Below the pieces are notes generated by a model. It saw only the letters and a program-made list of their open reading frames with translations, was not told the origin of the DNA and did not search any database. Of a DNA stretch of 64,000 nucleotides, positions 16,513 to 25,762 are shown piece by piece. The stretch comes from Mesorhizobium sp. ZC-5. GTDB taxonomy: Bacteria; Pseudomonadota; Alphaproteobacteria; Rhizobiales; Rhizobiaceae. Position numbers and translations under genes: made by a program. Within the stretch, counting starts at the first letter, position 1, and each line of letters begins with the position of its first letter. The stretch is taken from assembly GCF_025753855.1 (NCBI RefSeq), contig NZ_JAOWPT010000005.1:1-64000 (forward strand), written 5' to 3'.

Positions 16513-17241
16513 TCACGATACCAGCGCCGAATCCGGTTCGAAGCCTTCGAAGGTCATCTGGTCGACATGTGCGAAGGTCTTGGTGACATCGGCCTGGTCG
16601 CGCACCGTCCATGAAATCACAGGCATTTCGAGTTTTTCGCGAACAAAGGTGATGAAACGGTTCGGCAGGTCGAAAACACCGTAGGACACAAAGGAAATAT
16701 CGTGTCCGAGCATCGAGAAATGCTGTTCCAGTTCGTGGGTGAGGGAGCCGCAGGCGGTCAGCCCGGCCGGGATATCCTTGGCATGCGCCGGAAATTGACG
16801 GATCAGCCAGTGGTCGAAGGACATGATCGCCGCCGTGCCGTCATAGGCGCGCAGCATCTCGCAGACACGCTCGACAAGCCCGTTATCGTGTCCAGGAATG
16901 CCTTTCAATTCCACTACCAAGGGCACCCGGCCATCGACCAGATCGAGCATTTCCCGGAGGGTAGGGGGATGGTCGCTGGTGCCGCCAATCCTTAGCGCCG
17001 CGATCTCGACGGCGGTCCGTTGCCAGATGTCGCCTTGCGTGCCGGTAAGCCGCTGCAGCCCGTGGTCATGGAAGATCACAGGCACGCCGTCGCTGGTCAG
17101 GTGCACGTCGCATTCAATGGCATAGCCGCGTTGTGCTGCGGCCTCGAAGGCAGGCAGCGTGTTTTCCCACCGCTTGTTGTTGAGGTCGTGGAAGCCGCGA
17201 TGCGCCACCGGGCGCTTGGTCAGCCAGGAAATATCGCTCAT
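16513..17241 (-). CDS. Glycerophosphodiester phosphodiesterase
   Basis: Hydrolyses glycerophosphodiesters to glycerol 3-phosphate and an alcohol. The 242-residue protein has the GDPD signature: HRGFHDLNNKRWENTLPAF with the catalytic HRG (residues 14-16), the metal ligands in ECDVHLTSDG, and the second catalytic histidine in FHDHGL. VVELKG supplies a further metal ligand. No signal peptide, so it acts in the cytosol like UgpQ. Twenty-one bases separate it from the RidA gene, consistent with an operon. Confidence 0.9.
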   Translation of the reverse strand: MSDISWLTKRPVAHRGFHDLNNKRWENTLPAFEAAAQRGYAIECDVHLTSDGVPVIFHDHGLQRLTGTQGDIWQRTAVEIAALRIGGTSDHPPTLREMLDLVDGRVPLVVELKGIPGHDNGLVERVCEMLRAYDGTAAIMSFDHWLIRQFPAHAKDIPAGLTACGSLTHELEQHFSMLGHDISFVSYGVFDLPNRFITFVREKLEMPVISWTVRDQADVTKTFAHVDQMTFEGFEPDSALVS

Positions 17242-17262
17242 GGGTTGTCTCGTGGCTGGCGT

Positions 17263-17727
17263 TTATGCGGTTTCAATGATGGCTTCGATTTCTACAGCGG
17301 CGTTGAGCGGCAGTGAAGCGGTACCGACGGCCGAACGCGCATGCTTGCCGCGCTCGCCAAGCACGGCGACGAGGAAGTCGGACGCGCCGTTGGCGACGAG
17401 ATGCTGTTCGGTAAAATCCGGCGACGATGCTACGAAGACGGTGATCTTCACGATACGCTCGATCTTCTCCAGGTCGCCTAGAGCCGCCTTCGCCTGCGCA
17501 AGAATGTTGATCGCGCAGAGTTTTGCGGCTTCCTTGCCGGCGGCGACATCGACATCACGACCAAGCAAGCCGGAAACGGCAAGCTTGCCGTCCTTCAGCG
17601 GCAACTGGCCCGCCGTGAGGATGAGGCTTCCGCTGCGCATGAACGGCACGTAGTTCGCCGCGGGTGCCGCAGCAGCCGGCAGTGAAACGCCAAGTTCGGC
17701 GAGCCGGTTTTCGATTGTATCAGCCAT
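17263..17727 (-). CDS. RidA/YjgF family enamine/imine deaminase
   Basis: RidA proteins hydrolyse reactive enamine and imine intermediates, such as 2-aminoacrylate. The 154-residue protein has the C-terminal signature HARSAVGTASLPLNAAVEIEAI, which contains the catalytic arginine and the VEIE strand. The longer N-terminus (NRLAELGVSLPAAAAPAANYVPF) puts it in the YjgH/YjgF C1 branch rather than the short RidA. ATG 17727 has AGGA seven bases upstream; a TTG one codon earlier is less likely. First gene of the minus-strand run. Confidence 0.88.
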   Translation of the reverse strand: MADTIENRLAELGVSLPAAAAPAANYVPFMRSGSLILTAGQLPLKDGKLAVSGLLGRDVDVAAGKEAAKLCAINILAQAKAALGDLEKIERIVKITVFVASSPDFTEQHLVANGASDFLVAVLGERGKHARSAVGTASLPLNAAVEIEAIIETA

Positions 17728-17866
17728 CAAGTCGTCCTGTTGTCTGGTGTTGATATCCGTGAGGCGCCGAAGGTGCTATTTTTGCCTCGCTTCCGCCACG
17801 ACTTTTTTTAATGTAGGCCTTCTTTGATTGCGGCTATTGGACGGTCGCGCCGAGTGGAGTCGTTTT

Positions 17867-18691
17867 ATGCGCGCATCGCGCCTTGCCTTGTTTGCCCTCG
17901 CTGCTTCTTCCACAATCGCTGGCCTGCCAGCCGCAGCCGCGCCGCTTCTTGCGCCACATCGCGCCGTATACGATCTGGCGCTGGACAAGGCCACCGAGCG
18001 TTCCGGGATAACCGGGCTCTCCGGCCGAATGGTCTATGAATTCAACGGCTCGGCCTGCGAGGGTTATACGACCACCTTCCGCTTCGTGACCCGCATCGAT
18101 ACCGGCGAGTCCAGCCGGCTGACCGATCAGCAGACGACCACCTTTGAGGATAGTGAAGGAAAAACATTCTCCTTCGTTACGAAATCCTTCGTCGATCAGA
18201 ATCTCGACAAGGAAATCAAAGGTATGGCGACGCGCGAATCATCCGGCCTGACCGTCGACATCGAAAAACCGGAAGAACAGGTTGTCGATCTCGGTCCGAC
18301 ACAGTTTCCGACGCAGCACATGATCGAGCTTATCGGAAAGGCCGAAAAGGGCGAGAACTTCTATGAGACCAACCTCTTCGATGGGTCCGAGGATGCCGAC
18401 AAGGTGATGACGACGACGGTCGTGATCGGCAAGCGGGAGAGCGCCGAGAAAAGTGATCCCGAACTGCCGGCACTCGCAGGCCTCGACAAGGATGCCTATT
18501 GGCCGGTCGACATCGCTTATTTCGACGAGGCGCAAGAGGGTGGCGAGGAACTGCCCGAATATCGCATCAGCTTCAAGATGCATGACAACGGGCTGACCCG
18601 TGACCTCACGATGGACTATAACGAGTTCTCCATGAAGGGAAAGCTGGTCAACCTGTCGCTCTTCGACAAGCCGAAGCCTTGTACCAAATAA
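17867..18691 (+). CDS. eipB: EipB-type periplasmic envelope integrity protein (DUF1849)
   Basis: A 274-residue exported protein. EipB in Brucella is a periplasmic beta-spiral protein needed for envelope integrity and virulence. A clear signal peptide (residues 1-26, ending PAAAAP) is followed by HRAVYDLALDKA, SGRMVYEFNGSACEGYTT, the TQFPTQHMIELI motif and a C-terminal KPKPC. The two cysteines in CEGY and KPKPC match the conserved disulfide of the family. I chose ATG 17867 with GGAG seven bases upstream because the signal peptide starts there. Function is taken from the family. Confidence 0.87.
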   Translation: MRASRLALFALAASSTIAGLPAAAAPLLAPHRAVYDLALDKATERSGITGLSGRMVYEFNGSACEGYTTTFRFVTRIDTGESSRLTDQQTTTFEDSEGKTFSFVTKSFVDQNLDKEIKGMATRESSGLTVDIEKPEEQVVDLGPTQFPTQHMIELIGKAEKGENFYETNLFDGSEDADKVMTTTVVIGKRESAEKSDPELPALAGLDKDAYWPVDIAYFDEAQEGGEELPEYRISFKMHDNGLTRDLTMDYNEFSMKGKLVNLSLFDKPKPCTK

Positions 18692-18713
18692 GCTGAAAGG
18701 GTTGGCGACCGGC

Positions 18714-19013
18714 GTGGCGGTCTATGTCGACGACGCTATCTGGAGATGGGTCGGCAAGCGCTGGTGCCATCTGCTCGCCGACGATATCGAAGAACTCCAC
18801 CGTTTTGCAGCGCGCCTCGGCGTCCATCGCCTAGTCTACCAGGGGCCGCCGAAAACGTCTGCGCCACATTACGACATCACTGCCTACGAGCGGCAGCGCG
18901 CCATCGCGCTTGGCGCAGTGCCGTGCACCCGCGAGCAGATCGTTGCTGTGTTTCGCCGCGTTCGCGTCACGAACGGCAAGGTTCACAAGCCCCGAACAGC
19001 TCCGAGATCTTAA
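18714..19013 (+). CDS. DUF4031 domain-containing small protein
   Basis: A 99-residue protein that is almost entirely one DUF4031 domain: MAVYVDDAIWRWVGKRWCHLLADDIEELHRFAARLG, then APHYDITAYERQRAIALGAV. The function of the family is unknown. The start is probably GTG 18714; a TTG four codons upstream is possible and lies closer to the AAAGGG. It sits 22 bases after eipB on the same strand, so the two may be co-transcribed. Confidence 0.8.
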   Translation: MAVYVDDAIWRWVGKRWCHLLADDIEELHRFAARLGVHRLVYQGPPKTSAPHYDITAYERQRAIALGAVPCTREQIVAVFRRVRVTNGKVHKPRTAPRS

Positions 19014-19112
19014 GCGATTCACCGTGTCGTGAACATTGTTCGCGATTGTGCCTTAATTTCTCGCCATCCTGTGTTTCGGCGCAATAGAGTGGTGCGCAAG
19101 GGGAGGCGACGG

Positions 19113-20408
19113 GTGGGTGAACTTGACGTTTTCGTGGCTCCGAGGCCGAACTTTCCGCTGATCGGCGTGATGACCCATGTCAACCGGACGGTGATGCTGA
19201 AGGGTATCGCCGGACTGCGCGATCTGTTTCCCTTCAATCGCGTCGCCGGACTGCGTGGTATCGCCAACATCCCCAATTTCGATTTCCCGGAAGCCGACCG
19301 CACCAGGTTGGCGTCGGTGATCGGGGCAGGGAAGGCAACGTTTCTGACCCCGAACCATCCCGAGTTCTTCACCGACTGGATGATCGACAAGGAACTGGCG
19401 TCGCAGGTTGCCCCGAAGGCTGCCTTCTGGGCGACCCACAGCGTCGTCAATGGGCTCGGTCGGATGGCTCAGAAGTTCTGGCTTGCCAACAATCTGATCG
19501 CGCAGATTCCCGGGAACAGCGCGCCTGCACGCGAATATTCGATCGACTGGGCGCTGAAGGGACACGGGCTTCTGCTGCATCCCGAAGGTATGGTCGGTTG
19601 GCACGGCGATTACGTCGGCCCTTTGATGAGCGGTGTGGTCGAGATGGCGCGTGAGGCCTTGCGGCGGGGACGGCAGACCAATCCGGCGCTGCAGGTGTGG
19701 ATCGCGCCGGTTGTGTGGAAGCTGACCTTCGACCGCGATGTTGAAGGAGAGTTGCACAAGGAGTGCGCCTATGTCGAACGCCGCCTGAAGATTGCGCCAC
19801 CTTCAGCCGGAATGCCGTTACCGCAGCGGGTATACAGGCTCTACGAGATTTTGCTTACCCGCGACGAGCAGGCGACCGGCATCGCCGTTCCAGGTGGCGC
19901 CAGTTTCGCCGAACGGAAACGAAGCCTCGCCGCAGCGCTCTGCTCGGAGCTTGCCGCTCTGCTGGGTGTAGAGACAGCCGAACCCGCCTCGTTGCTGCGC
20001 TCGGCGCGCCGGAGATTGCGTGAGGCCGGCAATGCCGGGTCCGCGGATACAGCCAAGTTGAGAGCGGCAACCCGCATGCTGGAACTCAATCTTCGACTTG
20101 GCAAGTTCGCCTTCGCCGGCGAAACCGTGTCGCAGGAAGGTCTCGCTGAACACCTCAAGCGCATCCGCAACGACTATCTGAAAAGCGGACTGCGCGACAC
20201 GCTCAATCTGTTCGTGCCGCAACCTGCCGGGCCGCGCACGGCGCATATCAGGGTGCCGGAACCACTGGCCACGCATGAGTTTGACCAGACGGACGAACAG
20301 GCGTTGGACCTTGTCCGTTCGCGCATGCAAGCCGCGCTCGATACGATCAACGCTGATCTGTATGCTAGGGGCGGCGTGAAAATATATGCGAATCCGTTTC
20401 GCGGCTGA
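19113..20408 (+). CDS. Divergent lysophospholipid acyltransferase-like protein
   Basis: A 431-residue protein with weak LPLAT features: TPNHPEFFTDWMID (H82, D88) where acyltransferases have HX4D, and LLLHPEGMVGWHGD (156-169) where they have the FPEGTRS block. H82 and D88 are separated by five residues, not four, so catalysis is not assured. No membrane helix is obvious. I chose GTG 19113 because AGGGGAGG lies six bases upstream; an in-frame GTG at 19029 has no ribosome-binding site. It could be a glycerophosphate acyltransferase relative; confidence in the family is moderate. Confidence 0.6.
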   Translation: MGELDVFVAPRPNFPLIGVMTHVNRTVMLKGIAGLRDLFPFNRVAGLRGIANIPNFDFPEADRTRLASVIGAGKATFLTPNHPEFFTDWMIDKELASQVAPKAAFWATHSVVNGLGRMAQKFWLANNLIAQIPGNSAPAREYSIDWALKGHGLLLHPEGMVGWHGDYVGPLMSGVVEMAREALRRGRQTNPALQVWIAPVVWKLTFDRDVEGELHKECAYVERRLKIAPPSAGMPLPQRVYRLYEILLTRDEQATGIAVPGGASFAERKRSLAAALCSELAALLGVETAEPASLLRSARRRLREAGNAGSADTAKLRAATRMLELNLRLGKFAFAGETVSQEGLAEHLKRIRNDYLKSGLRDTLNLFVPQPAGPRTAHIRVPEPLATHEFDQTDEQALDLVRSRMQAALDTINADLYARGGVKIYANPFRG

Positions 20409-20530
20409 TGCTTTGGGGCTCGCGTAAAATGATCGGCAGCGCGAGTACCACTGCGAGCAGGGTAGGGTTGTTTGGCCGGCGGTCGAATAGGTAGCGGTTT
20501 CCGGATTGAAGAGCGCGAATCCTGCCTGGC

Positions 20531-20559
20531 TTGCTTTTGTGAGCCGTACCCTCTATATG
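20531..20559 (+). promoter_or_regulatory. Likely sigma-70 promoter of rpsB
   Basis: TTGCTT (20531-20536), a 17-base spacer and TATATG (20554-20559) lie about 130 bases before the rpsB ATG. The resulting mRNA would have a leader of about 120 bases with short stems, a possible S2 autoregulatory site (inference). Confidence 0.6.
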
Positions 20560-20685
20560 CGCGCTCATTCCACACACGGACTTGGTTTCCGACCGGGAGA
20601 AATCCGGAGGCGACCGCCGGTGGCGAGACGGGAAATTCCCGTAATCGTCGTTGTCCGTGGAGGCAAACCGGAAAGGAAAGAAAGA

Positions 20686-21495
20686 ATGGCTCTGCCAGAT
20701 TTCAGCATGCGCCAGCTATTGGAAGCTGGTGTTCACTTCGGCCACCAGACCCACCGCTGGAACCCGAAGATGGCCCCGTACATCTACGGCGCCCGCAATA
20801 ATATCCACGTCATCGACCTCTCGCAGACCGTGCCGCTGCTGCACCAGGCGCTGAAGCAGGTTTCCGACACTGTCGCCAAGGGCGGCCGCGTGCTGTTCGT
20901 CGGCACCAAGCGTCAGGCGTCCGACATTGTCGCCGACGCGGCGCAGCGTTCGGCCCAGTACTACGTCAATTCCCGCTGGCTCGGCGGCATGCTGACCAAC
21001 TGGAAGACGATTTCGAATTCGATTTCGCGCCTTCGCAAGCTGGACGAGATGCTGGCCGGCGAGGCCCAGGGCTTCACCAAGAAAGAGCGCCTGAACCTCG
21101 ACCGCGAGCGCGAGAAGCTCGACAAGGCACTCGGCGGCATCAAGGACATGGGCTCGACGCCCGACCTGATGTTCGTGATCGACACCAACAAGGAAGCGAT
21201 TGCCATCCTGGAAGCCAAGCGTCTCGGCATTCCGGTCGTCGCAGTCATCGATTCCAACTGCGATCCGGACAAGATCGATTTCCCGATCCCGGGCAACGAC
21301 GACGCTCAGCGCGCGATCTCGCTATATTGCGATCTCATCGCCAAGGCGGCACTTGACGGCATCGCCCGCCAGCAGGGTTCGCTGGGCGTGGATATCGGTG
21401 CCTCTGTCGAAACTCCGGTAGAACCGGTGCTGGTCGAAGCTCCGGCCGAACCCGCGGCCGATGAGACCCCGGCAGGCGAAACTCCGGCCGCCTGA
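20686..21495 (+). CDS. rpsB: 30S ribosomal protein S2
   Basis: S2 joins the small subunit late and is needed for S1 binding. The 269-residue protein starts [29 protein letters not shown], the family N-terminus, and contains [24 protein letters not shown] and the [22 protein letters not shown] segment. The C-terminal 45 residues are an acidic, alanine- and proline-rich tail usual in rhizobia. ATG 20686 has AAAGGAAAG upstream; the longer open frame to 20506 is a non-coding leader. It is followed by tsf, the universal pair. Confidence 0.97.
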   Translation: MALPDFSMRQLLEAGVHFGHQTHRWNPKMAPYIYGARNNIHVIDLSQTVPLLHQALKQVSDTVAKGGRVLFVGTKRQASDIVADAAQRSAQYYVNSRWLGGMLTNWKTISNSISRLRKLDEMLAGEAQGFTKKERLNLDREREKLDKALGGIKDMGSTPDLMFVIDTNKEAIAILEAKRLGIPVVAVIDSNCDPDKIDFPIPGNDDAQRAISLYCDLIAKAALDGIARQQGSLGVDIGASVETPVEPVLVEAPAEPAADETPAGETPAA

Positions 21496-21611
21496 TCGCG
21501 AAGGCCTTATGGCCTTCACAATAATCCTGGACTTGGCGCGCTATAGCGCCGGCGACTGGCGCATCATCGATAACGATGGTGCGCCCTCGCATTTCGAACA
21601 AAGAGGCGACA

Positions 21612-22535
21612 ATGAGCATTACGGCAGCACAGGTCAAAGAACTCCGCGAACTGACCGGCGCGGGCATGATGGACTGCAAGGCGGCCCTCAACGAAACCAA
21701 CGGTGACATGGATGCCGCGGTCGACTGGCTGCGCAAGAAGGGCATTTCGAAAGCCGATAAGAAGGCGAGCCGTACTGCGGCTGAAGGCCTGATCGGGGTC
21801 GATGCTGGCCTTCGCGAAGCGGTCGTGGTCGAAGTCAACTCCGAGACTGATTTCGTTGCCCGCAACGATGCCTTCCAGGAGATCGTGCGCAACGTGGCTA
21901 AGGTCGCGCTGGCCCATGGCGGCGACCATGCCAAGACGTCGGCAGCGAAATATCCGCATGGTGAGAAGTCGGTTGCCGACACGATCAAGGATGCGGTCGG
22001 CACGATCGGCGAAAACATGAGCTTCCGCCGTTCGACGCGGCTGGGCGTCGAACACGGCGCGGTTGCCACCTATGTGCACAATTCGGTTGCTGACAATCTC
22101 GGCAAGCTCGGTGTTCTGGTTGCCATCGAGACAACCGGCGATGCCAATGCCGCCAAGGCCTTTGCCCGCCAGGTCGCCATGCATGTGGCCGCCACAAACC
22201 CGTTGTCGCTGGATGTCGATGCTCTCGATCCGGCAGCCGTCGAGCGTGAGAAGGCAATCTTCTCCGACCAGGCCCGCCAGTCGGGCAAGCCGGAAAACGT
22301 TATCGAGAAGATGATAGAAGGCCGTATGCGCAAGTTCTATGAGGAAGTGGTGCTCCTGAAGCAAGCCTTCGTCATGAACCCCGACCTGACTGTCGAGAAG
22401 GCCCTCAAGGATGCCGAGAAGGAGATCGGTGCTGCTGCCAAGATCACCGGTTTCGTTCGCTTCGCCCTCGGCGAAGGCATCGAAAAGGAACAGTCGGACT
22501 TCGCGGCGGAAGTTGCGGCGGCCGTCAAAAAGTAA
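21612..22535 (+). CDS. tsf: Elongation factor Ts
   Basis: EF-Ts recycles EF-Tu by exchanging GDP for GTP. The 307 residues begin with the UBA-like domain ([24 protein letters not shown]), then the TDFVARND motif that touches the EF-Tu nucleotide site, and the dimerisation region. ATG 21612 follows a GAGGCG site; twelve upstream in-frame codons lack family similarity. The gap from rpsB is 116 bases and contains a small AAGGCC-TTAT-GGCCTT hairpin. A terminator follows the gene. Confidence 0.97.
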   Translation: MSITAAQVKELRELTGAGMMDCKAALNETNGDMDAAVDWLRKKGISKADKKASRTAAEGLIGVDAGLREAVVVEVNSETDFVARNDAFQEIVRNVAKVALAHGGDHAKTSAAKYPHGEKSVADTIKDAVGTIGENMSFRRSTRLGVEHGAVATYVHNSVADNLGKLGVLVAIETTGDANAAKAFARQVAMHVAATNPLSLDVDALDPAAVEREKAIFSDQARQSGKPENVIEKMIEGRMRKFYEEVVLLKQAFVMNPDLTVEKALKDAEKEIGAAAKITGFVRFALGEGIEKEQSDFAAEVAAAVKK

Positions 22536-22566
22536 CGACGCTTCAAAAGCTTCTTTGAATTGCATC

Positions 22567-22596
22567 AAGGGCACCGCGTGACATCGCGGTGCCCTT
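22567..22596 (+). terminator. Terminator-like hairpin after tsf
   Basis: A perfect 12-bp inverted repeat (22567-22578 with 22585-22596, loop TGACAT), 31 bases after tsf. Only two T's follow, so it may be a partial terminator with read-through into pyrH. Confidence 0.7.
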
Positions 22597-22690
22597 CGTG
22601 TATCGCAAGCCGAATTTCCGGAGCATTTGTCGGCAAACGCCTGGCGAGCGCGGGCGTTGGTGCGGCCGGACGACAGCAAAAGAGGACAAG

Positions 22691-23413
22691 ATGACGGCAA
22701 AACCCCTCTACCGGCGCGTATTGCTGAAAGCCTCCGGTGAGGCCCTGATGGGCGAACAAGGGTTCGGCATCGATGTCTCGGTCGTCGACCGCATCGCCGG
22801 GGATATCGCCGAGGCGAGGGCGCTCGGTGTCGAGGTCGCCGTCGTCATCGGCGGCGGCAACATCTTCCGCGGCGTCGCCGTCGCGTCCAAGGGCGGTGAC
22901 CGGGTCACTGGCGACCACATGGGTATGTTGGCAACGGTGATTAATTCGCTGGCTCTCAGAACCTCGCTGGTCAAGATCGGCGTCGACGCGGTGGTGCTTT
23001 CCGCCATCGCCATGCCAGAGATCTGCGAAAGCTTTTCGCAACGGCAGGCAACTGCCTACATGGATGCGGGCAAGGTGGTTATCTTCGCCGGCGGTACCGG
23101 CAATCCATTCTTCACCACCGATTCGGCGGCAGCGCTACGCGCGGCCGAAATCGGCGCAAATGCTCTGTTCAAAGGCACCCAGGTAGATGGGGTCTATTCC
23201 GAAGACCCGAAGAAGAATCCGAACGCGACGCGCTACGAGCGCATCAGCCATGACGACGTGCTGAAACGCGGTCTGTCCATCATGGATACCGCGGCAATTG
23301 CGCTTGCGCGCGAAAACCATATTCCGATAATCGTCTATTCGATCCACGAAAAGGGCGGGTTCGGCGATATTCTGAAGGGTGGAGGCCATTGCACTGTCGT
23401 CGCGGACAGCTGA
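22691..23413 (+). CDS. pyrH: UMP kinase
   Basis: Phosphorylates UMP to UDP, an essential step for pyrimidine nucleotides, and is allosterically controlled by GTP and UTP in bacteria. The 240-residue amino-acid-kinase fold protein has VLLKASGEALMG at the N-terminus (P-loop-like), the VIGGGNIFRGV glycine motif and the DGVYSEDPKKNPNA segment near the C-terminus. ATG 22691 has AGAGGA six bases upstream; the longer frame back to 22589 overlaps the terminator. It is followed by frr after 55 bases. Confidence 0.96.
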   Translation: MTAKPLYRRVLLKASGEALMGEQGFGIDVSVVDRIAGDIAEARALGVEVAVVIGGGNIFRGVAVASKGGDRVTGDHMGMLATVINSLALRTSLVKIGVDAVVLSAIAMPEICESFSQRQATAYMDAGKVVIFAGGTGNPFFTTDSAAALRAAEIGANALFKGTQVDGVYSEDPKKNPNATRYERISHDDVLKRGLSIMDTAAIALARENHIPIIVYSIHEKGGFGDILKGGGHCTVVADS

Positions 23414-23468
23414 GGCGGACGGCACAGGCAGCGAAGAAGAAGAATAAGGGAATAAAAGGAGACGGTTT

Positions 23469-24029
23469 ATGGCGGACGGAGTTGATTTCAAGGACCTTCA
23501 AAGGCGCATGGACGGGGCCGTCAACGCTTTCAAGCATGACCTGGCGTCGCTGCGCACCGGCCGTGCTTCAAGCAACTTGCTCGATCCTATCCAGGTCCAG
23601 GCCTATGGCAGCAGCATGCCCATAAATCAGGTCGCAACGATATCCGTGCCGGAGCCGCGCATGATCTCGGTGTCGGTCTGGGACAAGTCGATGGTCGGCG
23701 CGGTCGATCGTGCCATCCGCGAATCCAACCTCGGCTTCAACCCGATCATGGACGGCACCACGCTGCGCATCCCGCTGCCCGAACTCAATGAGCAGCGGCG
23801 CAAGGAACTGGTGAAGATCGCCCACAACTATACCGAAAACGCCCGTGTTGCCGCGCGCCATGTGCGCCGCGACGGCATGGACAGCCTGAAGAAGTCCGAG
23901 AAGGACCACGTCATCAGCGAGGACGACCACAAGGTCCAGGCGGATCGCGTGCAAAAAATGACCGATGAGACTGTTTCGATGATCGAAAGCTTGCTTACGG
24001 AAAAAGAAGCCGAGATCATGCAGGTCTAA
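23469..24029 (+). CDS. frr: Ribosome recycling factor
   Basis: With EF-G it splits post-termination ribosomes. The 186 residues have the L-shaped RRF signature: an N-terminal helix with [20 protein letters not shown], the central beta domain with [15 protein letters not shown], and the C-terminal helices with [16 protein letters not shown]. Length is standard. Start ATG 23469 has a GGAG site. It lies between pyrH and uppS, as in most bacteria. Confidence 0.97.
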   Translation: MADGVDFKDLQRRMDGAVNAFKHDLASLRTGRASSNLLDPIQVQAYGSSMPINQVATISVPEPRMISVSVWDKSMVGAVDRAIRESNLGFNPIMDGTTLRIPLPELNEQRRKELVKIAHNYTENARVAARHVRRDGMDSLKKSEKDHVISEDDHKVQADRVQKMTDETVSMIESLLTEKEAEIMQV

Positions 24030-24065
24030 GGCGCCGGCGCTCGACCGGAGTCGGAAAGTCACTCG

Positions 24066-24785
24066 ATGACAACGCCTGCGCATGTCGCGATCATCATGGA
24101 CGGCAATGGCCGCTGGGCCAAGGCGCGGGGCTTGCCGCGCCTTGCCGGGCATCGTGCCGGCGTCGAGGCGCTGCGGCAAACGGTGCGGGCGGCCGGCGAG
24201 ATGGGGGTTTCCTGGCTCACGGTCTACGCCTTCTCCTCGGAGAACTGGTCGCGTCCGAAATCTGAAGTCAGCGACCTGATGGGGCTGCTGAAGCTCTTCA
24301 TCCGCCGCGATCTCGCGGAACTCCACCACAGCGGCGTCAAGGTGCGCATCATCGGCGACCGCAGCGGCCTCGAAGGCGATATCAAAGGATTGCTGGAAGA
24401 GGCGGAAACGCTGACGCGCGACAATACGGCGCTCAATCTGGTGATCGCCTTTAATTACGGCTCGCGCGACGAGATTGTCAGGGCAGCGCGCAAGCTCGTG
24501 GAGGCAGCGGCCGCCGGTGACGTCAAGCCGGAGGCCGTCACCGCCGAATCGTTTGCGGCTCTGCTCGACACTGCAGATATCCCCGATCCCGATCTGGTTA
24601 TCCGAACCAGCGGAGAACTGCGGCTGTCGAATTTCCTGCTGTGGCAGGCTGCCTACAGCGAGTTCGTCTTCCTGCCGTGCTTCTGGCCCGACTTCGGCCG
24701 CGCCCACCTGGCCGAGGCAGTACAGGCCTTCGCGGCACGCGAACGTCGCTTCGGCGGCGTTACCGCGCGCGGCGTCGCGTCATGA
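24066..24785 (+). CDS. uppS: Isoprenyl (undecaprenyl) diphosphate synthase
   Basis: Condenses isopentenyl diphosphate into the C55 carrier lipid for peptidoglycan and O-antigen. The 239-residue cis-prenyltransferase has [21 protein letters not shown] with the catalytic D17 region near residue 16, [10 protein letters not shown], and the C-terminal [15 protein letters not shown]. It overlaps cdsA by ATGA at 24782-24785, so the two are translationally coupled. In E. coli dxr or ispU neighbours sit here; dxr is not in this run. Confidence 0.95.
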   Translation: MTTPAHVAIIMDGNGRWAKARGLPRLAGHRAGVEALRQTVRAAGEMGVSWLTVYAFSSENWSRPKSEVSDLMGLLKLFIRRDLAELHHSGVKVRIIGDRSGLEGDIKGLLEEAETLTRDNTALNLVIAFNYGSRDEIVRAARKLVEAAAAGDVKPEAVTAESFAALLDTADIPDPDLVIRTSGELRLSNFLLWQAAYSEFVFLPCFWPDFGRAHLAEAVQAFAARERRFGGVTARGVAS

Positions 24786-25642
24786 CCGGTAGCGCCGATG
24801 CGCCATCGGGCGGCCAGCCCAAACAATTGAGCAATCTCCAGATTCGTGTTGTTTCTGCTGTCGTTTTGGCGATTGCAGTTTTGAGCCTGACCTGGATCGG
24901 CGGATTTCCGTTTCGTCTGCTGGCTGCTGGCATAGCGGGCGCCATCTTCTACGAATGGACGCGAATGGCCCGCGTTGGGACCGGAGGCAGCCTGGGATTC
25001 CTGCCGGAAGCGCTGATGCTCGTCTGCATCGGCGCCTTGATCGTGGGAGCGCCGGCTTGGATCCTGCTGCTGCTGACTGCAGCCGCCGCGCTCGTTCTCC
25101 TGATCGCCAGGCGAATGCAGAGGGTAGGGCGCTGGGAAGCGGGAGGCCTTGCTTACGCGGCGCTTTCGGGAGTTTCGCTGGCGCTGCTGCGTGATGGCGA
25201 TGATGCCGGCCTTGTGGCGATCTTGTTTCTCTTCGCGGTGGTCTGGGCGACCGACATCCTGGCGTATTTTGTCGGACGTGCCGTTGGCGGGCCGAAACTG
25301 GCGCCATCGATCTCACCGGGCAAGACGTGGAGCGGTGCCATCGGCGGCGCGGTCGGCGGCGTCGCTGCAGGTATCGTTCTGTCCGCGCTCGCGGGCGCCG
25401 GCGTCTCGCTCGTTCTGGTCATCGTCGCTCTCCTGCTGTCGGTGATTTCGCAAGTTGGCGATCTGTTCGAATCATGGGTCAAGCGCCGCAATGGCGTGAA
25501 GGACTCCGGTAACCTCATTCCGGGTCATGGCGGCGTCATGGATCGTGTGGACGGGCTTGTGGCAGCCGCTTTTGCCCTATACGTCATCGGCTGGGCATTC
25601 GGCCGCGCGGATTATCCCGCTCATGCGCTGTTTCCCGTCTGA
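24782..25642 (+). CDS. cdsA: Phosphatidate cytidylyltransferase
   Basis: Makes CDP-diacylglycerol from phosphatidate and CTP, the entry to all phospholipids. The 286-residue protein has about eight membrane helices. The C-terminal signature is complete: [32 protein letters not shown] and [13 protein letters not shown], the CTP and metal-binding residues. The start is the ATG that overlaps the uppS stop codon; longer open reading in this frame runs inside uppS and is not coding. Confidence 0.95.
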   Translation: MTGSADAPSGGQPKQLSNLQIRVVSAVVLAIAVLSLTWIGGFPFRLLAAGIAGAIFYEWTRMARVGTGGSLGFLPEALMLVCIGALIVGAPAWILLLLTAAAALVLLIARRMQRVGRWEAGGLAYAALSGVSLALLRDGDDAGLVAILFLFAVVWATDILAYFVGRAVGGPKLAPSISPGKTWSGAIGGAVGGVAAGIVLSALAGAGVSLVLVIVALLLSVISQVGDLFESWVKRRNGVKDSGNLIPGHGGVMDRVDGLVAAAFALYVIGWAFGRADYPAHALFPV

Positions 25643-25762
25643 TCGGTAATAAAACCACAATCGCTGCTGCGTTATCTGATCGACGCGACGCGCCATCGAT
25701 TTGCCGGCATTGGCACCGGTAGTGACGTCGCGCGGTGCCATGGATTTGACTGAGGACCTGTC

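Noticed and set aside
20506-20685. N-terminal extension of S2.
   Set aside because: Not similar to S2; overlaps the promoter and leader.
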